From NCBI GenBank assembly GCA_937891805.1, contig CALATK010000096.1:1-21184 (forward strand): DNA of 21,184 nt, read 5' to 3'. This document shows, one piece after another, positions 7,468 to 15,192 of this stretch (positions are counted from its first letter, which is position 1; each line of letters starts with the position of its first letter). The notes below the pieces were generated by a model. The model was not told the origin of the DNA. It made no database searches and saw nothing but the letters and a program-made list of their open reading frames with translations. The stretch comes from an uncultured Fibrobacter sp. Its GTDB lineage: Bacteria > Fibrobacterota > Fibrobacteria > Fibrobacterales > Fibrobacteraceae. The translations under genes were made by a program, and so were the position numbers.

Positions 7468-7493
7468 TAAATATAGCATATTTGCTATATTTA
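7468..7493. promoter_or_regulatory. Perfect 11-bp inverted repeat, likely HigA operator over the higB promoter
   Basis: TAAATATAGCA (7468-7478) and TGCTATATTTA (7483-7493) are exact reverse complements around a 4-bp TATT spacer. The site ends 4 bp before the higB start codon and contains TATA-like hexamers usable as a -10 element. An Xre-type antitoxin dimer binding here would block transcription of the whole operon. The operator role is inferred; the symmetry is seen directly. Confidence 0.7.
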
Positions 7494-7509
7494 AGCAAGA
7501 GGTAACAGC

Positions 7510-7537
7510 AAAAAAAACGCACTTTCCGGTGTTTTTT
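7510..7537 (-). terminator. Possible terminator after the WWxxYN gene
   Basis: Read on the minus strand, an A-run is followed by CAC, a six-base loop, GTG and then a run of eight T. The G+C stem is only 3 bp plus A-T flanks with mismatches, so this is a weak bidirectional-looking candidate. It would separate the upstream defence genes from the higBA promoter. Confidence 0.35.
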
Positions 7538-7564
7538 CTCTTTTTTTGCAAATTTCAGCATTTT

Positions 7565-8107
7565 TTAAGATTCAAACAGCCTTGACGGTTCGAGTTGCTG
7601 GTCGGATTCGCCAAGGAGTTTGTAGAGATTCTGGCAGAGGATGTAGAGGGCGGCGAGGGCGTTCATCACATTTTTCAAGTGCGCAAGCTGATAGTTCGGG
7701 ATTCCCTTTTCTGGAACATCGGCACGGAAATGCTTGACCAGGTTATAATCTTGCCACCAGCCGGCAGCCGACTCACTGTCAAAACCGGCAAACGGGACAA
7801 AATTGATAATCTCGTATGGATATTTCGTAGAAACCCTCTGATCTTTAATCTTCGGGTCGTCATTCACAATGACAGTCATCTTTTGCAAGATGTTCTTGAC
7901 CTTCGAAGGGGCCTTCACGACCTTGCAATATTCTTCTGCGATGGAATCAATTTCACTGCAGATGTTCAAGAACAGATAAGTGTAACGACTGGAGAACGTC
8001 TTGAAGTTGTTCTTGTCAATCGTCACGAACTCATCCGTTTCGAGGAAGTCCTTTTCAAGCAGAAGATACTGCTTCCAGAAAATATTGGAGAATTGTTGGG
8101 AAGTCAT
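7565..8107 (-). CDS. Unknown helical protein with WWxxYN...KHxR motif, third gene of the Septu-like set
   Basis: I do not recognise a named product. The 180 residues are predicted mostly helical. An N-terminal half (NNFKTFSSRYTYLFLNICSEIDSIAEEY) leads to a centre with the strongly patterned GWWQDYNLVKHFR (residues 116-128). A helix NYQLAHLKNVMNALAALYILCQNLY (138-162) follows. This pairing of a polar WW/YN/KHxR helix with an LKNxxNALAALxIL helix occurs in a widespread family of small uncharacterised bacterial proteins. The layout is reminiscent of HEPN four-helix bundles, but the strict RxxxxH is absent. The gene starts 8 bp after the HNH nuclease stop, with an AGGG ribosome site, so it is probably the last gene of that operon. 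The HEPN relationship is tentative. Confidence 0.6.
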   Translation of the reverse strand: MTSQQFSNIFWKQYLLLEKDFLETDEFVTIDKNNFKTFSSRYTYLFLNICSEIDSIAEEYCKVVKAPSKVKNILQKMTVIVNDDPKIKDQRVSTKYPYEIINFVPFAGFDSESAAGWWQDYNLVKHFRADVPEKGIPNYQLAHLKNVMNALAALYILCQNLYKLLGESDQQLEPSRLFES

Positions 8108-8115
8108 AACAAACC

Positions 8116-9132
8116 CTATTTTAGTATTCCCAATTGTTTTGCAATGTCTTGTTTCATTTTTGTAAGAGGGCGCTTGTGTATATCTTCTTCTTTGTCATAA
8201 AAACCATATAGATATCTAATTTCCTTTTCTCCTAGCGATCTAAAAACACTCTCAAAGGATTTCTTTAACTGTGATGCATAAGAAGGATTAATGGTTTTGG
8301 CCTTCCATAAAATTTCCTCAGCCTCATCTTTAAAGGATTGATATATTTGGCTAATATGAAACTTGTCTTCATGATTTTCTAAAAGTTTTTCGTCACCATT
8401 TTTTGAATTAGTAAAATCAATTTTCAATTTTTCGCTATCTAGGAAATGCATGTAATCTATAACAGATTCACCATCTAGTTTAAAAGAAAACGGAACTAGG
8501 TCACTTGGATCATCTGTATATAAATAAAACAAAGCATCATTATAACTTTTTCCTCTATTGCAAAAAGCACAACTCGGTAATAAGTTATAAAAGGAAATGC
8601 ATAAAAATGGGCGCTTGTTCTTGGGATAAAAATGATCCGCTTCAAATCTGCATCGATAAGTGCGCCCCTGCATTTTTACAATCGGCATATACTCTGCATT
8701 ACAATAAATGCATGTCCGAATTCCAAGTTTTTTTACTGCATCCGCATATTCCTTATCACGTATATTTTCGTAATTCAACGCATTCACGATGTTGTTATAA
8801 AATGAACCATTGCAATCGTCTTCTTGATTATTGGGTTTGGGTTTAAACCAATTTGAAGTAGACAGATTTATTTTAGGAAAAATTTCATCATAACTTTCAA
8901 ACTCATCTTTTTTCAACTCTATCAATTTTTTTAGTTTAACTAAATCGCTAAAAATATTGATCAACACATCAAGATACTTATTATATTCTTCCCAATCTTG
9001 AACTTTATCATTACTAATTCTATCCTTCATTTCATTCAATTTTTTTAGAGTTCTTTTTCTATGATATTTGCATATTTTGGCATAATAATCATTAAGAACA
9101 TCAATAGTTTCACTATATAGAATTCTTTTCAT
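8116..9132 (-). CDS. ptuB: HNH endonuclease, Septu PtuB-like
   Basis: I chose the ATG at 9130-9132, behind a GGAAAGGA site; an in-frame TTG at 9144 is the alternative. The 338-residue protein has a helical N-terminal half (1-135), then an HNH/McrA-type zinc nuclease. TCIYC (Cys141 and Cys144) is followed by RFEADHFYPK (Asp166 and His167, the catalytic DH), FYNLLPSC (Asn183) and CAFCNRGKS (Cys188, Cys191 and Asn192). This spacing is that of PtuB nucleases in Septu and in retron-Ec78-type effectors. The gene overlaps the end of the ATPase gene by 20 bp, which is the usual PtuA-PtuB order. The pair is expected to degrade nucleic acid when the ATPase senses infection or NTP depletion. The catalytic residues are intact. 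Confidence 0.75.
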   Translation of the reverse strand: MKRILYSETIDVLNDYYAKICKYHRKRTLKKLNEMKDRISNDKVQDWEEYNKYLDVLINIFSDLVKLKKLIELKKDEFESYDEIFPKINLSTSNWFKPKPNNQEDDCNGSFYNNIVNALNYENIRDKEYADAVKKLGIRTCIYCNAEYMPIVKMQGRTYRCRFEADHFYPKNKRPFLCISFYNLLPSCAFCNRGKSYNDALFYLYTDDPSDLVPFSFKLDGESVIDYMHFLDSEKLKIDFTNSKNGDEKLLENHEDKFHISQIYQSFKDEAEEILWKAKTINPSYASQLKKSFESVFRSLGEKEIRYLYGFYDKEEDIHKRPLTKMKQDIAKQLGILK

Positions 9133-11248
9133 ATTCCTTTCCAAATTTTAATTCAAACATACGAATTAAACACTCTTGCACAATTCGTTCCCCAATGATT
9201 TCATTAATAAACTTATGAGCCTTTTCCTCGTTCCATCCTCTAAATTCCGTTGTTTTCGGTCCTTTCTTCAAAAACGCAACTAATGACGACACACAACCTT
9301 TAGCATATTCGCCAACAAAACCATGTTTCAAGAAAAATGAATCCTTACATAAATCATTTATATTCGCCCCAAAAGTCTTATCCATTGTTTTATTAGCAAT
9401 TTCTCCTTCCTCCAAATACAAAATATTTTTATTAGGAATATCTGATAAAATGAACGGAGAATGGGAAACAATAACCACATTAAAAGAACAGTAATCAGTA
9501 TATCTCGCCAGCATGCCAACAAGCAAATAAATAAAATTTCTCTGATACTCTGGATGGAAACTTATTTCAACTTCGTCAAAAATAAGATTTACATTTTTGT
9601 ATACCGGACGATTTGGATCACTTTTTTTAAAATCTGCATTTTGAATAGATATCAAATTGCGAACATGATACAAATGTGTTGAAATATTTTGCAACATTTG
9701 TTGTTCACCTGAACTTAATTTTGCGTAAGGGATTACTCCATGTTTATCTTTTAAAACGATATCCATTGAATAAATAGATGGTGGTAGATGATCCATAATT
9801 TCATCTAAATCAAATTTTCTATAATGACTGAATTTTTCTAAATATTTTTCTACATCAAAACTATCTTTTACAGCAGAATCATTGAGACGTAGAAAATGGA
9901 TCATTCTATGAACTTTTGTTGCAACATGGGATGAATCTTCATTGATTTGCGACACCAATTCATCAATCCTATCAAAAGATTTATAACTCATTGTTTCTTT
10001 TTTAGGGCAAAAATTTTTGTACTTATGGTAACAACTGTATATTTTAATGATTTTGCATATTTTTTTGTACAAATATGCTAAACCAATCAATTTATGCTTC
10101 GATGAATTTGGTGAAATGTTTAATTTGAATTTTTTTATTAAATCAATAAAAGGGTTGTTTGCGCACTTTAGACAGAATTGGATCCATTGTAATACGCCTA
10201 ATTGTATATTTTCGGGATCAGGATTAAAGGTTACTCTAACACGACATTTCTTAAGAATAATTCCTGTCATAGACTCGTGTCTTCGTTTTGCATAATCTCT
10301 TTCAGCTATTTTTTTATAGAAAAAACATGTTTCAAGGCATTTTTTTTTGTTTATGGATGCTGTAATTTCTTTCAACGAGTATCTTTCATCTAATCGCTTG
10401 TCTTTTATCACCAAAGCAACAAGCCTTTCTTTTGACAACTCTAATTCCTGTGCGGCGTTAATAACACCATTATTTCGATATGGATTTAAACATAACGATC
10501 TGATATATCCATCGTTTTTGTGAAAAACACTATTTATCCAAATCTTTTCTTTAGAATCATTTTCATCTCTTTTTTCATTCCATCTATAGCCGTAAGAATT
10601 AACATTTTCTGGATTGTCGTCTTCATGAGTATTTAAATTGTGAACAAACAAATCACATTTATAATTTGATGCTATAAAAGACTGCAATGAATAATTTGAT
10701 ACAACAGTATAAAAGAAATGAGATAATAGTGTTTTTACAGATAACTCATCTAATTTGGTTATTTTTTTATGATTTTTCCCTATTTCAAAAAAGCCGTCCG
10801 CAACAAGTGTTCCTTCTAGTACACTTTTGTTAACAACCAAGGAAGTCAACGTTACAGTCTCATCGCCACATGCAAGAACATAATTTTGTTCATCTATTTC
10901 ATAATACAGCTTCACATTTAAATGTTTTACAAAACAAAGCGATTCAGCGCCGCCACGTTCATAACCACGTTCAAACATATAAGCAAAATTATTTATTGCC
11001 ATATACATTAAGTCCAACAAGGAACTCTTACCGCTACCATTTTTTCCAACAATAGCTTGAATATGTATTTTTTTGGACTCATCCCAAAAATTTGGGATTA
11101 CAACACTTGTAGATTTATCATTCTTACATAAAATTTCATTCTTATTTATTTTTATTCGATCATTAAAATAGTAACGATCTGCCTTTAAACATTTTCTTAA
11201 ATTTTCAGGACAATCTTTGAGGATTTCTAAACAATTAATACTAAACAT
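9113..11248 (-). CDS. ptuA: ABC/SMC-type ATPase, Septu PtuA-like
   Basis: The 711-residue protein is a RecF/SMC-like ATPase with every nucleotide-binding motif present. Walker A is GKNGSGKSS (68-76), the ABC signature is SSGEQQML (from 512), Walker B is NLIFDE (Asp558 and Glu559), and the H-loop is VSHS (His596). Between Walker A and the signature lie over 400 lysine-rich residues with little similarity to standard coiled coils. A C-terminal domain follows the ATPase core (from about 610, GEIANKTMDKTFGANIND onward). An ATPase directly overlapping an HNH nuclease is the Septu arrangement, in which the ATPase forms the sensor scaffold holding the nuclease. The ATG has a strong AAGGAAGAG ribosome site. 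It begins 35 bp after the HEPN-motif gene stop, so it may share that transcript. Confidence 0.8.
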   Translation of the reverse strand: MFSINCLEILKDCPENLRKCLKADRYYFNDRIKINKNEILCKNDKSTSVVIPNFWDESKKIHIQAIVGKNGSGKSSLLDLMYMAINNFAYMFERGYERGGAESLCFVKHLNVKLYYEIDEQNYVLACGDETVTLTSLVVNKSVLEGTLVADGFFEIGKNHKKITKLDELSVKTLLSHFFYTVVSNYSLQSFIASNYKCDLFVHNLNTHEDDNPENVNSYGYRWNEKRDENDSKEKIWINSVFHKNDGYIRSLCLNPYRNNGVINAAQELELSKERLVALVIKDKRLDERYSLKEITASINKKKCLETCFFYKKIAERDYAKRRHESMTGIILKKCRVRVTFNPDPENIQLGVLQWIQFCLKCANNPFIDLIKKFKLNISPNSSKHKLIGLAYLYKKICKIIKIYSCYHKYKNFCPKKETMSYKSFDRIDELVSQINEDSSHVATKVHRMIHFLRLNDSAVKDSFDVEKYLEKFSHYRKFDLDEIMDHLPPSIYSMDIVLKDKHGVIPYAKLSSGEQQMLQNISTHLYHVRNLISIQNADFKKSDPNRPVYKNVNLIFDEVEISFHPEYQRNFIYLLVGMLARYTDYCSFNVVIVSHSPFILSDIPNKNILYLEEGEIANKTMDKTFGANINDLCKDSFFLKHGFVGEYAKGCVSSLVAFLKKGPKTTEFRGWNEEKAHKFINEIIGERIVQECLIRMFELKFGKEYEKNSI

Positions 11249-11283
11249 TTTTAACTCTTCCTTATTCTTCGAACATTATATTT

Positions 11284-12339
11284 TTATGGTTGTTTTTTAA
11301 CAAACATATTACGAATTTTGATTTTTGACTTTAAGTTTAATTCATAATGATTTACAAATTTTTCCATAGAAATTATAATATCCTTAATCTCCGCAATTGT
11401 TAACTCTATTTTATTCCATGCTTCAACTTCAATAAATTTGTTATTATCTTTTCTAATTTTTAATTTTTTCAAACCCATTTTCTGCAATTCTTCATTTACG
11501 AGGACTCCCATATGATGCTGGAAGCAATTCCTTATTTCATTATGAATAATAAATTTCTTGACTTCTGATTCATCATATTTGTAATCAATAGCTCGCAAAA
11601 TTTCATTTAAACGCTGTTTAAATGGCAAAAATTTAAACGAATTCCATACCCCATTTACCACTTCATGTATGGTAAGCCATTGGGAATCATTAATTTTTTC
11701 AAGATTTAATTTTATATCTCTTGCAGTCAATTTAACATTAGCCTTTTTACCAAAAAAAACGGCATGGGCTAATTCAAAATAGACTTCATCTATAAAATCC
11801 GAGAATATCGCAATAACATCATTTTGAATATGTGAAAGCATCATATTTTTCAACATTGCATCAAAACATTTCTCATGAAAAATCCTTATAATTTCATCTA
11901 GTTGTTTGCTTTTTTCTTTAATAGCTTCAAGAAACCCCTGTTTTTGCCGATTAACCAAACTTTCTGGGGAAAAAAAGCTTCCGTCTTTTTCAATCTGTGG
12001 ATTTTGGTCTAAAAGCCTTGCAGATTGCCACTCATCCTGAAACCCCAAAAAGGAAGTTCCATTGTTATTTTGCTTCACATGCCAAATATATTCCCCAAAA
12101 TTAGGATCGTGAGCCTCATCTAAAAAAGGAGGCAGCCAAATTAATTTTATTTCGCCATCACCTTCCCAGCCATGTTTTTTGAATAACTCAGCAACAGCCT
12201 TGATTTTATCGTGCGTTTCTTTTGTATTACCACAAACCTCTAACGGATCAAAACGAGCATCAAGATTGTCTATGAATTCATATTCCAAAATTATTTTCGG
12301 GATAGGGACATTGTATATTCCAAACACTTTAACCCTCAC
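11284..12339 (-). CDS. Protein with C-terminal HEPN RNase motif, last gene of the four-gene set
   Basis: The overall family is not recognised. Of its 351 residues, the first 110 or so form a mixed alpha/beta region (KIILEYEFIDNLDARFDP, IKLIWLPPFL, EYIWHVKQ). The rest is helical and ends with EIRNCFQHHMG. RNCFQH (Arg270 to His275) is an exact R-x4-H with Asn in the first x position, the catalytic signature of HEPN ribonucleases, placed at the start of a late helix as expected. HEPN proteins in defence islands usually cleave RNA and stop growth on activation. The GTG at 12337-12339 overlaps the preceding stop. A second GTG at 12325-12327 has a better GAGGG site and may be the true start, giving 347 residues. 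The role as toxin or effector of the upstream PHP-ATPase is an inference from operon position. Confidence 0.65.
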   Translation of the reverse strand: MRVKVFGIYNVPIPKIILEYEFIDNLDARFDPLEVCGNTKETHDKIKAVAELFKKHGWEGDGEIKLIWLPPFLDEAHDPNFGEYIWHVKQNNNGTSFLGFQDEWQSARLLDQNPQIEKDGSFFSPESLVNRQKQGFLEAIKEKSKQLDEIIRIFHEKCFDAMLKNMMLSHIQNDVIAIFSDFIDEVYFELAHAVFFGKKANVKLTARDIKLNLEKINDSQWLTIHEVVNGVWNSFKFLPFKQRLNEILRAIDYKYDESEVKKFIIHNEIRNCFQHHMGVLVNEELQKMGLKKLKIRKDNNKFIEVEAWNKIELTIAEIKDIIISMEKFVNHYELNLKSKIKIRNMFVKKQP

Positions 12340-12625
12340 TGTATTTATTTAGTGCGTCCTTATAAACATTTGTTTTTTCGTCGTTGAAAGAAACTCGATT
12401 TTTTACAACATCATCAAATTTTTGATAGAGATTTTTATATATCACTCGATGTGCTGGATTTTGAAGGATATCTGGAGAAAAGGCATCCATTTCAAAATCA
12501 TCTTTATCTATAGCCGTATTTAGCAATGATAAAAGATCTTCCTTATTTATTTGATCAATAGGAGTATTTTGAGCTCCATCTAGTGTATAGAAACCTTTGT
12601 TGTCTTTAATAATTAAGTATTTCAT
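12329..12625 (-). CDS. Small unknown protein between PHP-ATPase and HEPN genes
   Basis: This 98-residue acidic protein has no recognised family. It starts MKYLIIKDNKGFYTLDG, a beta-hairpin-like opening. Then come a helical stretch (NKEDLLSLLNTAIDKDDFEMD) and a second helix ending VYKDALNKYSEG. I chose the ATG at 12623-12625, with AAAGGA at 9-nt spacing, over an in-frame ATG six codons upstream. The gene overlaps the PHP-ATPase end by 20 bp and the HEPN gene start by about 11 bp, so the three genes look translationally coupled. By size and position just before the HEPN gene it could be an antitoxin, inhibitor or adaptor for it; that is speculation from context only. Confidence 0.6.
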   Translation of the reverse strand: MKYLIIKDNKGFYTLDGAQNTPIDQINKEDLLSLLNTAIDKDDFEMDAFSPDILQNPAHRVIYKNLYQKFDDVVKNRVSFNDEKTNVYKDALNKYSEG

Positions 12626-14636
12626 AGGATTTTTTCCTTTCATTGTATGCCAGTTCTCCAGCCTCTAAGCAATTGAGTAAAACTTCTTTTCGAGAGAGTT
12701 TTTCCCCTTCTAAATCAATCAGTTCTGAATCGGTCGGATATCCAGAAAAAACACGGTATTTTACAGTTCCGTTTTTCAAGACATCTTTTTGAGTGTAAAT
12801 TATGTAATCTGGATGTACAGACGCTCCAATAGTATTATTGTGAGTTACAATAACAACAGGCGTCTTTTTTGAAATATCTTTTAACAAGGCGTCAACGCCA
12901 TCTTTCAAAAAAAGATTGTCAAAAGAAGATTCTGGTTCATCTAACAATAAAATAGATTTTCGATTAGCATCTAGAAGTTCTTGCAAAAGATTGTATTCCG
13001 AGCGCTCTCCACCAGAAGCGGCAGCACCATATTGGTTTAAAACTTCATAACTAATATCTACGAAATATTTATAATAATCACTACTAGGTAATTCCGTTTT
13101 TTTCTTAAGTTCCGACAAATAAGAATATGCATTTGCATATACACTAAATGCATCTGAAAAAACTATTTTTGATTTACTTTTTCTTTGCAATTCCAAAGCT
13201 CCACTATAGGGTTTTGATTTTGCAACGATTCTAAATGAATATAGATTCTTTTGGCTTATTGTTCTTGGTTGTTTTAACAAATCAACTACTTTCTGAAATT
13301 TTTCAACCTTGAATTTATCCAAAAGGAAGCTAAGAAAATCAACATCATAAATGGGGGTGCTGCTTGATTTAATTCGCAAATCTTTTTTCACACTTTCGAT
13401 GATATCATTTACATATTTCTTTCTGAGAATCTCTTTCTTTTCTTTTTCATATTGTAAAATCAAATCAGTAAACAATCCAATAATATTTTGTCTTGAAATA
13501 TGTGAATCAATCAGTTCTCTATATTCTTCATTTTGCAGCAGCAAATCAACAGCTTTAATTAAATTCTCCAAAGAATCTAAATTTCGTTCAACAAAAAGAT
13601 TTTCTTGAAAAAGTGTTGCCTTGGCATAAACATCATTTCTTTCAACCTCTAATGCAGCCTTTTTTAATGTTGACAAATATTCATCAATATCTTTGTCATT
13701 TTTTTCAATATCAATTTTCACAACATCATCAACTACCGATTTAAAAAATAAAAGAAATAAGTCAGCAACGGAACTTCCTTGATTTTTTAGAATTTCTTCA
13801 AATCGTCTTTTGTCATTTTCACTATCTTTTGAAAGCAAAGAAAATTGCTTTATGTATTTTGCATCAGGGAATTCCATATTGATCTTATCAAGCGTATACG
13901 ATTTTCCAGAAGATCGTTTTCCAAGTACAACAGTCAATCCAGTAGAAATTTTTAAACCCGATTCATCAACATCAATTAACTTATGAGAATTTTCCTCAGA
14001 AACATCAACTTTGGATTTATCAAGTAAGGCATGTTTAATTGAAGTAAATGTAATTTCGCCAATATCAAAAAAAGTTTGCCTATCACAAAAAGATTGTTCA
14101 GTATCTTTCATTCGCAAATCACTAAACAAAACAGGAACTAGCTCATCCGCTGATTTCTTTTGTGAAATAAATTTTTTCTCACTTGCGACCTCTCCACACG
14201 ATATAAAAGATTTAATATTCGGAACACGACTCAAATCTAATGAAGGTTTTTTATCATAATGCGGAATTAAAATATATTTACTCAAATCAGTAAAAATAGC
14301 TCGAAATTCATTTTCGGAAAGAGTTCTTGTCGAACTATCACCAATTATTCGATGAACTTGGGAACATTTTTGTTGAAAATCGCTTAAATCTGATGGATTA
14401 GATATAACTAGTAAATGCCCATTTTCAACATCAACTTCAATACCAGGAAATACAGGTATTTTTAAAGTTGAACAAATACTATCAAACTGATCTTTTTCAA
14501 AAATATTATGATTAGTTACAGCTATGGCATCTAATTTAAAATCAGTTACATATTTACATAAGATTTCCATCGAGAACGTAAAAGAGGCATCGCTTGCAGT
14601 AGGATATGTATGAATGTGTAAATCTATTTTTTTCAT
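12606..14636 (-). CDS. PHP-domain / SMC-like ATPase fusion (TrlF-like)
   Basis: I chose the ATG at 14634-14636. It has GGAGG 4 nt upstream and overlaps the previous stop as ATGA. Residues 1 to about 200 form a PHP (polymerase and histidinol phosphatase) domain. It opens DLHIHT (His7 and His9), then AVTNHN (His43), PGIEVDVENGH (Glu67 and His74) and IPHYDKKP (His126). The closing motif is FSDLRM, with Arg where SDxH proteins have His. An ABC/SMC ATPase follows with Walker A GKRSSGKS (239-246), a lysine/glutamate-rich helical insert, signature SGGERSE (from 541), Walker B LLLDE (Asp566 and Glu567) and VTHNN (His599). PHP domains hydrolyse phosphoesters with a trinuclear metal site, so this is a likely ATP-gated nuclease or phosphatase. 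At 676 residues it is short for such fusions as I know them. Confidence 0.8.
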   Translation of the reverse strand: MKKIDLHIHTYPTASDASFTFSMEILCKYVTDFKLDAIAVTNHNIFEKDQFDSICSTLKIPVFPGIEVDVENGHLLVISNPSDLSDFQQKCSQVHRIIGDSSTRTLSENEFRAIFTDLSKYILIPHYDKKPSLDLSRVPNIKSFISCGEVASEKKFISQKKSADELVPVLFSDLRMKDTEQSFCDRQTFFDIGEITFTSIKHALLDKSKVDVSEENSHKLIDVDESGLKISTGLTVVLGKRSSGKSYTLDKINMEFPDAKYIKQFSLLSKDSENDKRRFEEILKNQGSSVADLFLLFFKSVVDDVVKIDIEKNDKDIDEYLSTLKKAALEVERNDVYAKATLFQENLFVERNLDSLENLIKAVDLLLQNEEYRELIDSHISRQNIIGLFTDLILQYEKEKKEILRKKYVNDIIESVKKDLRIKSSSTPIYDVDFLSFLLDKFKVEKFQKVVDLLKQPRTISQKNLYSFRIVAKSKPYSGALELQRKSKSKIVFSDAFSVYANAYSYLSELKKKTELPSSDYYKYFVDISYEVLNQYGAAASGGERSEYNLLQELLDANRKSILLLDEPESSFDNLFLKDGVDALLKDISKKTPVVIVTHNNTIGASVHPDYIIYTQKDVLKNGTVKYRVFSGYPTDSELIDLEGEKLSRKEVLLNCLEAGELAYNERKKSYEILNY

Positions 14637-15190
14637 AAAACCTCCAACACACATGCATAATGTGCATGCTCCTTTTTAGTAAATGCATGACTCATTTTGA
14701 CAACTCTACGAACTTCATATTCATATTCTTTTTGTTTAAACTTTTTTTTCATTTTACAGCCATTTTCTGTTACATATTCTTGTGGACGTTTATGTTCAGA
14801 AACAATCAGAAGATACGCTTTGATTTCTGGATTTAACTTTTTTAAAGAGCCAAGCCGTTCAACGTCTTCCAAGATTTTTGATGAAGAACTGCGTTTTACC
14901 TCAATTACATGAGTTATACAATTTTTTTCTGTTTTCTGTATTGCCAAATCTGCTCTTGTTGCTTTTCCTATTGGAAAATCTGAATTAATTTTTTTGTACA
15001 TTATTTCACGAATAAGTTCTTTCCCATCACCTAAATTTGCCTTAATAAGGTTTTGCATTTCAGAAACTATAGCCGCTTCAACTAAATGATAGTTATGATG
15101 TGCTCTTTGCCATCCTATCCAGCAGACAACACCATGCATAGCCGTTTTTAACCAACGGGGAATATCATTTTTGCTCCTTTCCTTTTTCAT
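14633..15190 (-). CDS. PD-(D/E)xK-type nuclease-like protein, first gene of the four-gene set
   Basis: The 185-residue protein contains a probable restriction-endonuclease fold. A helix with Glu38 (YHLVEAAIVSEM) is followed by RADLAIQ (Asp81), then after 15 residues THVIEVKRSSSS (Glu97 and Lys99), giving the E...D...ExK catalytic set. A Ser-Ser-Ser-Ser helix cap and LEDVERLGSLKK follow. The strand AYLLIVSEHKRP continues the core. The C-terminal 50 residues are basic (KMKKKFKQKEYEYEVRRVVK), suitable for nucleic-acid contact. The ATG is 2 bp after the hsdS stop and has GGGAG upstream, so it is co-transcribed with hsdMS. Its TGA overlaps the next ATG. It may act on DNA as the effector of the PHP-ATPase set or be an accessory of the restriction system. 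The fold assignment is by motif only. Confidence 0.65.
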   Translation of the reverse strand: MKKERSKNDIPRWLKTAMHGVVCWIGWQRAHHNYHLVEAAIVSEMQNLIKANLGDGKELIREIMYKKINSDFPIGKATRADLAIQKTEKNCITHVIEVKRSSSSKILEDVERLGSLKKLNPEIKAYLLIVSEHKRPQEYVTENGCKMKKKFKQKEYEYEVRRVVKMSHAFTKKEHAHYACVLEVL

Positions 15191-15192
15191 AT

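Noticed and set aside
8116..11248. Retron with a PtuAB effector
   Set aside because: No reverse transcriptase gene and no msr/msd-like palindromic RNA region is visible next to the pair.
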